Shown piece by piece: positions 57,601 to 64,000 of a stretch of 64,000 nt of DNA (the first letter of the stretch is position 1; each line of letters opens with the position of its first letter). This DNA comes from Membranipora membranacea (Eukaryota; Bryozoa; Gymnolaemata; Cheilostomatida; Membraniporidae): assembly GCA_914767715.1 (NCBI GenBank), contig OU612066.1, forward strand, positions 9,865,001 to 9,929,000, read 5' to 3'. A model generated the notes under the pieces. It was not told the origin of the DNA. It ran no database searches and saw only the letters and a program-made list of their open reading frames with translations. The position numbers and the translations under genes are program-made.

Positions 57601-57687
57601 GGATGGTCAGATAACTACGCCTTGCTGATAGTGGACGTTCTATCACTGAGTAATGATATAGCCCATTACACTACACAAGCCACCTGA
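54634..57687 (+). CDS. ARMH2: ARMH2-like armadillo-like helical protein
   Basis: Five exons with matching phases: 54634-54706, 54969-55121, 55362-55494, 56722-56867, 57542-57687, giving 216 residues. The start MLSTAGNMFSWLRRKLVRTT is basic/hydrophobic. The body is all helical in character: EEKEEIVSKIGHMAYMGSPE, AGTCLLEMITLLKSR, KLVMGISEICYLNR, LACYCITCIVCNNYAMMHYL, and it ends DKPWAGWSDNYALLIVDVLS. The spacing of KIG..A..G.P.AG, a CxxxCNN segment and a late W.GW..N(Y/F)A motif matches my recollection of vertebrate ARMH2 (C6orf229), a small armadillo-like protein of unknown function. The match is from memory and moderate. It has no sign of secretion and is unrelated to the lectin upstream. Confidence 0.6.
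57300..57406 (+). CDS. Possible alternative last exon of the ARMH2-like gene
   Basis: A strong acceptor (CTCCTGCCTTTACCTCAG) opens a frame with the same phase as the normal last exon. It codes for ELRPFLVAYNMNDSDPITNI and then LYQRLSKSKDAVPFC, with a TGA stop at 57404-57406. The composition is protein-like. Use of this exon would replace the WAGW C-terminus. Confidence 0.45.
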
Positions 57688-57928
57688 GGAGTCAACATCA
57701 CGACAACAACGTAGTAAATATTGTCATGTAAATTAGACAATGGGTTAATTAGTTAATTAATACAATTTGTTGTAGAAGTTGGTTAAATGAATCACTAGGG
57801 TCCAGCGTACTATGAACTCTTTTTTCTAAGTTTGCTTGTCCTTTTTCCTTACTACTGTATGCTATTTTTATACACTATTTGGTTGACCAATGTTGACGCA
57901 ATTCCCTCATCCTCTGATAAAGGGATGG

Positions 57929-57934
57929 AATAAA
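57929..57934 (+). terminator. Poly(A) signal AATAAA
   Basis: A canonical hexamer 242 bp after the stop codon of the ARMH2-like gene, in a T-rich 3' flank. Confidence 0.6.
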
Positions 57935-60900
57935 TAATATAGCTTTGTAATAATTGTGAATGATGCCATTTATTGCATCAGCTGAATGTTATTTTTGTAC
58001 AAATGTAAAAAGAAGGTGACGCACCCGAAGATATTGTCAGCCAAGTATTGCTCACAGTTGGTACAGAATATTCTCTCATATTTTGGAAATTGCTCAATGA
58101 CATGTGTACTTGTACAAGCGTTTGGTATCAGTAAATAGCAGGAGTTGTTTTTGTCTCCGTGGCTGAACATTTTAATTTGTGCTCTTGGCTTTAGTGTTGT
58201 TGTAGCCTTGGGTCTTATCTCTCTTTTGACTGCTGTTTTGAGAAAGATGAGGTTATCAGATCATTGCTCCAATGACAGATACACCCTTCGGGACAAGCAG
58301 GTCCTGTCAAATTACCCTTTAAACAATAGTACGCATCACATTGCACATGTTTTTTGTCAAACAATAAAAAATATGTGGTACATAATACACATACACTGCT
58401 ACAAAATATTAGGACACAAATTCACCAACCAGGAAGTATTTCTCCTTTGGAGAGCACCCTTACCTTACAAGCAGGACAATTCATTTCCTTGAACAGTGAG
58501 CTGAAGCTCCCTGAAGCTACCTTACTTGTATTGAAGCCCTTGCAACATAGCCTGCTGCACGACACTGCCACAAAAACAAAAAGCGCATGTTATGTGGTTC
58601 CATCTTTTTTACTTACTCTTACCACCATGGTGTTAACACAAACTGAGCCATGATCCTTGAATAATCCAACCTTGATTACATTCAGATGCAGAAAAATTGT
58701 CTTTGATTTGCTATGCAGCCCCTAGCTGGTGTCCCCCTCCCCCCCCCCCCATCTTATCTCTAATGAATAGTGGCAGATTAAAGCTGAAGAGAATTTAGGA
58801 GCTATGCCGCTGAGATATTTTATTGCCTTACTACGAAGATAACAATGTACGCCTCTTTTATGCTCGGCCAGCAAGAACTATCCATACCTGTTGAGATTTG
58901 CTGTCTGAACTATCCAAATAAAATATACCATGTGGAAGGAGACAGTCTATCGAAACAATACACACCATTGACACAGCATCCAAAATAAAACATCATAAGC
59001 TGGCATGTACCAAGAGTAAAACCTTACAGTGGAAAAGTATATATTTTTAGTTTCTTATTTGTAAGAGTGATACTATTTGCTCTGGCATGCATTGTTCAGT
59101 GATTAATCAAGTTCATATCAATCAAATCAAAAATTATATTTATGTTATATTCAAATGGCCACACAACCAATAATGAACGATGACCCCAGATTTTGACTCC
59201 ATTGTATGATAACTCAAACCTTTGAGTGTGGCTAAATTTAGAAACGCTATCTATTAATAGGCCCAGTCTGGTCACTCTAATTTGGAGTATTTGCCAACCC
59301 CATAGATGGGACAGATAGTTATTGTCAACCATAGACTGCATCATTACTCTCATATATTTAGACATTGTCCAATCTAAGATACCAAGACACAATGCTGTGT
59401 ATATTTTTTCAGTTAATTATAGAGAGGGTCTTCGGTAAATTTCCAACACATGGTTCGGTGGTGTTCCGCATCAACACTTTTGTTTACACCACATTATCTC
59501 AATTATTCACTCAGAGGACCTAGTTATGGCACAAATTTGTAAAAATTTCAACACTTGATTTGATATTGTGAAACAGGAACAAGAAAAGCAAGTGAGAGGT
59601 TGTTTAGTAAACAAACACCACTTTTATTACTCAATCAAATAGTTCAGTACCATTTCAACGATCACACATGTAATGCTAAATCATCTCAAAAGAAAAAATA
59701 ACTAACCAAAATCCATAGTACCCAGGATAAGGATAATATAATAGCGGTTTGAAAATCTCCATTACTATAAATCACATCACGTCCAAATGACAGTAGCCAA
59801 AAAAGAGTCTGGTATGGCATAGGTACAAAATGATGTAATAACAGTGCATCAGGAGAATCTCAATAAAAAAACTCAACTCAGAATAGACTTTCCAATACAA
59901 CAACAGGTTATAAGTACGAGAGCAGATGCTCGCTAAATACTCCCAAAAATAAATTACAACAAAAATATTCACTAAATGTCACATATGGGAGAGTCGTTGA
60001 CGGCATTGCGCAAACGGCAATTGGCCTCAAAATCATATTATATTATATATGTAGATAGGAGTGCATTGGCATTTTTTAAAAACATACCCACCCTTGATAC
60101 ATGAATAGATGGGTAAAACCCTAGCATGAGAACTGAATGAAATAAGTCATTAGCTATATTGTGATAAAGGTGAGTGTACTACGATGCACTAGTTGGCTCT
60201 TTGTAACATATGAATTCTCAAGTTACAATACTATAATTACTGCGCTGCTGTCTGTGATACCGAGATACTTAATCGGACAGACATATTCTGCATGGCCGGA
60301 AGTTAAGCCCTCTTATAGGTGTACATTGAATAGCATAAATTAATCCTCCAGATGTAAAGAGTAGTGTTCTTGCGGATAGATGGGATTCATTAATATAGTA
60401 TGAGCGGCAGATTCGAATAGACACTAAGTGCTTTGAGGCTATCTACATGAAATGAGGGGTGGATCGTCGAGGGGGAGGTGATTACGGAGGGGGGGGGACA
60501 AAGACTTTTTATCTGTGGTATCGTTTGTAAGGGTAGTTTAAGGACTGGGTAATTGATGATTCTATTATCAACGTTTTCGGTTTGCACAAGTATAAGTATG
60601 CACAGTGAGCGATCATAGTAATAAGTGTGTAATACAGCAAGAATAATATTTTGTGAATATTAATAATCAAACACCTACAATCAACTTTCTAATTTGGCAT
60701 TCACATCAACACAGTCAAATTAGCGAAAGGCCCAAATTTGTAGGCCTTTCACAAAAATAATAGAAATTAATGTCATTGTTGGGTATTATAATGAAAATGT
60801 GTACGTATCATGCGCATGGAATCAAAAACCAAACACCTACTAAGTGGAGATAATCTAATTATATGCTGTATAGACCTATTGATGCTTACGCAACCATAAC

Positions 60901-61344
60901 AGGATATGGTAGAGTAACTCCACAAGTGTCATGGCTACTGTGTACAGCGGCGATAGGCTACTATAATGCACTGGAAGGTGACAATGTGGCTGATTTCAAT
61001 CAAATAACTTTGTACACTTTACTAATTACTTACCAAATTATGAAAGTAAATAATGACTATGAAACTAAGATCCCATAGTTAAGGATGCCCATTTGTAGTA
61101 GCCACATACCGAGGATTTGCTACAGTACACGGCATGGGGAGAGCTCTTCTACTTACAAATACGAGAATACTGCGGATAAATTTTGATGAGGTATACGACA
61201 GACCGAGCTAACTTGTGGTGCAACTATACAAGCTTTAGGATAATATGTTTTCACAGGCTGATATGGAATAGAAACTGTCAGTCTATTGTATAGATTTGCA
61301 GTGCTTACGTTATTTTATAGCATTACCTAGAAATTTCGAGAGAG
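57935..61344. other. Gene-poor region between convergent genes
   Basis: No supported gene. At 58142-58260 an open frame codes for a hydrophobic stretch (ILICALGFSVVVALGLISLL) followed by basic residues. It lacks an ATG and no phase-compatible partner exon was found. G/C homopolymers occur near 58737 and 60488. No repeats of known type were recognised. Confidence 0.5.
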
Positions 61345-61350
61345 TTTATT
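61345..61350 (-). terminator. Possible poly(A) signal of the zinc-finger gene
   Basis: AATAAA on the minus strand about 40 nt after the stop codon. Very close to the stop, so a more distal site may be used instead. Confidence 0.4.
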
Positions 61351-61388
61351 GTCATGTTTTTATATCCAAGATGTAGTTAGAGTTGCTG

Positions 61389-63011
61389 TCAGACGGACAG
61401 TATAAGATTAGCCTGTTTTCTGCTCGCTGCCGCTGAGGCAGCACCTGGTGTACTAGCCTGGTGTTTCTCTAGATGACAGCTGAGCTGACTGATGTATTTA
61501 GTGGTGTAATCGCACATGACACACTTGTATAGCGAGTTGTCGGGTTTGATATACAGACCGTTGCCTATGATGTCATCTCCAGGGCCCATCACATTGATGG
61601 TTGTGTGCGAAGACTCGACAGCAGAGGGGCTTCTCTTGATCCTCTTAGTGGCGCTGCCTCCCATCTCCTCGGCCATCAGACCAGAGTCATCAGAGGAGAA
61701 ATCAGATTCAACCTGAGACATCTCTGGAGTCACGTCTACAAGAAACCAAACATTCAGGATATGATGGACATAATAGATGTTGGAGGCGATAAACATATTA
61801 TTCCTATCACGTATTCAACAAATCACTTTTTGTGCAAGCAAGACGTCCAAGTGCTTTACTGGTCAGGAATCAGATTGATGTATGTTTTTATGTATTGTTT
61901 GATGTATATATGTTTTAAGTGTTTACAATCAGACCATTATTGGTTTGTCTCATGAGGGATTCTGGCCATCTCATGACCATCAATAAATTCCAGTTTTGAT
62001 AGTTCAGGAAATTGAACTTGCAGTACAGGACTTCAAATCAAGACATCAAACTATATAATTGTTTCAACATAACTCTGCCCACTGGGAATCTACATGCCTA
62101 AATTACAACTCAAATCATCCCAATAAAGTCCTTGCACAACATTATGTCCATTAGAGACCAAATTTATGTAGTGATAAAAAGTCAAGGTCAATTTTCGTCG
62201 TCCACTAACCAGTAGTAGCAGGAGAGGAGGCGTTTGATTGGTTCCTGCTAGAGCCTGGTGAGCAGATAGAGCAGTTCTCTTGATCTTTCCACTCACCGTG
62301 GTGTTTCTCCTCGATGTGTCTCTCCAAGTAGTGTCGTCTGAAGAATCTCTTAGGACAGTGTTTGCAGGGGAAGCGGTGCACGTTGTTCAGCCGCTGACTA
62401 TTCATGATCAGCTCCTCTGAACTCTTGCTCACCGTTCTGGCGCGTGGAGCCGTACAGCTGTTCTTGCGCAGATGTCGCAGGTAGTCCTCTCGAGCTCTGT
62501 AGATCTTGAGGCACTTACCACAGCTGTATGAGGTGTTGCTGTGGTAGCGGTCCTTGTGCGTGTCCAGGTGATACTTACGGGTGTAAGAGCACCCACACTT
62601 GTCGCACTTGTAGGGCCGTGAGCTGTCGCTTGCATTAGAGCCGTAGCAGAGCATCTTGTGACACTTGAGGTCCGGCAATGTGGAATATTTGCTGCCACAG
62701 TTTTGGCATGAGAAGACTTTCTTGTCGTTGTCCGACTCACGTATGATGGTTGTGGCTGAAGTGATGAGCCGTGGTGCAGCCACCCCAGTAGAGATGATAC
62801 GTGACGTCGCCGGAGCTACAGCCTTGACCTTTGCGACCTGCTGCTGGTACAGGAGGGGAAAGTTGAGCTTCTTTTGATGAGAGTGTTGGAGGATGGGGAA
62901 GTCTGCCTTGTCATCAATATCTACCTTGATCTCAAAGTCGATGTCTACAATATAATAAGATTTAGGGATGAGGATTGTAGCAGGAGATGGTGGATAGCAC
63001 CATTTCTCCAT
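61389..63011 (-). CDS. C2H2/C2HC zinc-finger protein (5' end uncertain)
   Basis: Two coding exons on the minus strand, 62210-63011 and 61389-61735, join in phase 1 (donor GTTAGT, acceptor TTCTTGTAG); the stop is at 61391-61389. If the ATG at 63011 is used, the protein has 382 residues. A strong acceptor (TATTATATTGTAG, exon from 62944) suggests that an upstream exon outside or near the window edge may supply the true start. Fingers in order: FSCQNCGSKYS..HKMLC (C2HC), YKCDKCGCSYT..HKDRYH, YSCGKCLKIYR..HLRKNSC (C2HC), FPCKHCPKRFF..HIEEKH, and after an acidic/basic linker (ESDFSSDDSG, TKRIKRSP) YKCVMCDYTTK..HLEKH. Probably a nuclear DNA-binding regulator; no known orthologue is recognised. Confidence 0.78.
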
Positions 63012-64000
63012 AAATTAACATAAATATGACTTTGTTAATCTTGGGCTGAATAGTCAGAGATTTATTGTTTTAAGGGCCTCTTTTGTTGCTGATGGAAATA
63101 TTTTGCACTTTTAGAAGGTATTCTTCATGATCATATCTCAAGGGCATAGCCATAATGTCATGGGCATAGCCTTGAACTTTCTAACCTCAGGATATCAGGC
63201 TAAGCGCTGATATATCAATTAGCTAAACAACAACAGTGGTGATTACCAATAAATTACAAAACCAGGGTATCAGCTAATTAAATTAATTTGATCACTTTGT
63301 AAAAAAACCACAAATCATCTTTGAATGACAAGTAATTTGAAAGTTAGTAGAAATTTGCATGAGCTGGTTTGCCCCAGACTGATTGCAACTTCTTGCAATT
63401 GACTCCAGGGAGCCAATTGAATAACAAAGATTTCAAACGAATTACGGTGGTCAAAAACTAGTGTAAAACGCATTTAATAAGTGGGTTACTATCAAGCTCC
63501 AATAATGGATACTATTGAATATCTGTTGAAAGGCATGACAAGCACGTGACAGGACATACCGCAAGCAGTAACCTTTGCATTGTAGTAGTCATAGTACAGA
63601 TCTTACACAAGAGATAATAGATTAAACTTATTGAATACTACACACAAAGTCCCTGGATACCCCTATGCAAACAAACCACTAGAGGTCATCAATTCAAGAA
63701 AACTTGAGGGTTTCCCACAAGGATTTGAGGTTTTGTTACCTTCCACCCACGATAATTATTGTTATTGTCATTTTTCGCTGCAGACCTAACAATCTCTCCA
63801 GCCTCACAAAAATTACTCAGCACATATATGGCTTTTTCACTACCAGGGCATTCCTACAGTTGTAAACTGTCACTGTAATCCTCAGACTTATATTCAAATC
63901 AGTCACTTCCACCCGAACATTGCCCTGCCAATGACTAAGGTAAAAAAAAAGTTCCTTTCTTAATATGACAATAAACAATACATCTGATACACAGAGTTAA
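63012..64000. other. Upstream of, or first intron of, the zinc-finger gene
   Basis: No exon with supported coding content was found on either strand. A short direct repeat (GGGCATAGCC) occurs near 63142 and 63161. The 5' exons of the zinc-finger gene may lie here or beyond the window. Confidence 0.45.

Overview
The window looks like nuclear DNA of an invertebrate animal. Genes are split into many short exons with GT..AG introns. The AT-rich introns carry tRNA-derived SINEs, inverted-repeat (MITE-like) elements and minisatellites. The dominant protein mixes C-type lectin, WSC, discoidin, pentraxin and sushi modules, as is typical of invertebrates. The phylum cannot be settled from the sequence alone. 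All exon models below were built by eye from reading frames, splice sites and phase agreement; no transcript or database evidence was used.

Layout: (1) 1-2085 has no supported gene. (2) 2086-7903, plus strand: a 10-exon gene for a nuclear-type acidic protein of about 544 residues with a DUF4211-like C-terminus, probably a CCDC82 homologue. (3) 9153 to about 53792 (possibly 54629), plus strand: one giant modular gene of about 72 exons with unbroken phase agreement, coding for about 4,080 residues. Its order is signal/anchor and N-terminal beta domain, two C-type lectin domains (CLECTs), Thr-rich linker, then repeated WSC / fibrinogen-type Cys stub / CLECT units, discoidin (F5/8C), a CLECT nested inside another CLECT, pentraxin, discoidin, a CLECT with two alternative third exons, WSC repeats and nine sushi-type exons. 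(4) 54634-57687, plus strand: a five-exon gene of 216 residues resembling ARMH2 (armadillo-like helical protein), with a possible alternative last exon. (5) 61389-63011, minus strand: a multi-finger C2H2/C2HC zinc-finger protein, perhaps with more 5' exons outside the window.

The most interesting signal is at 44924-45234. Two tandem 138-bp exons code for alternative versions of the sugar-binding half of one CLECT. They are separated by only 35 bp, too short for a normal intron. One carries the galactose-type motif QPD, the other the mannose-type motif EPN, and both keep WND. This predicts mutually exclusive splicing that switches the sugar specificity of the lectin. The second is at 36149-39548, where a complete three-exon CLECT lies between exons 2 and 3 of another CLECT as an in-frame phase-1 cassette.

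Repeats include a pair of 507/508-bp TA-flanked MITEs with inverted arms of about 100 bp, a foldback element of about 1 kb, a second shorter MITE pair, several tRNA-SINE copies, and several intronic minisatellites.
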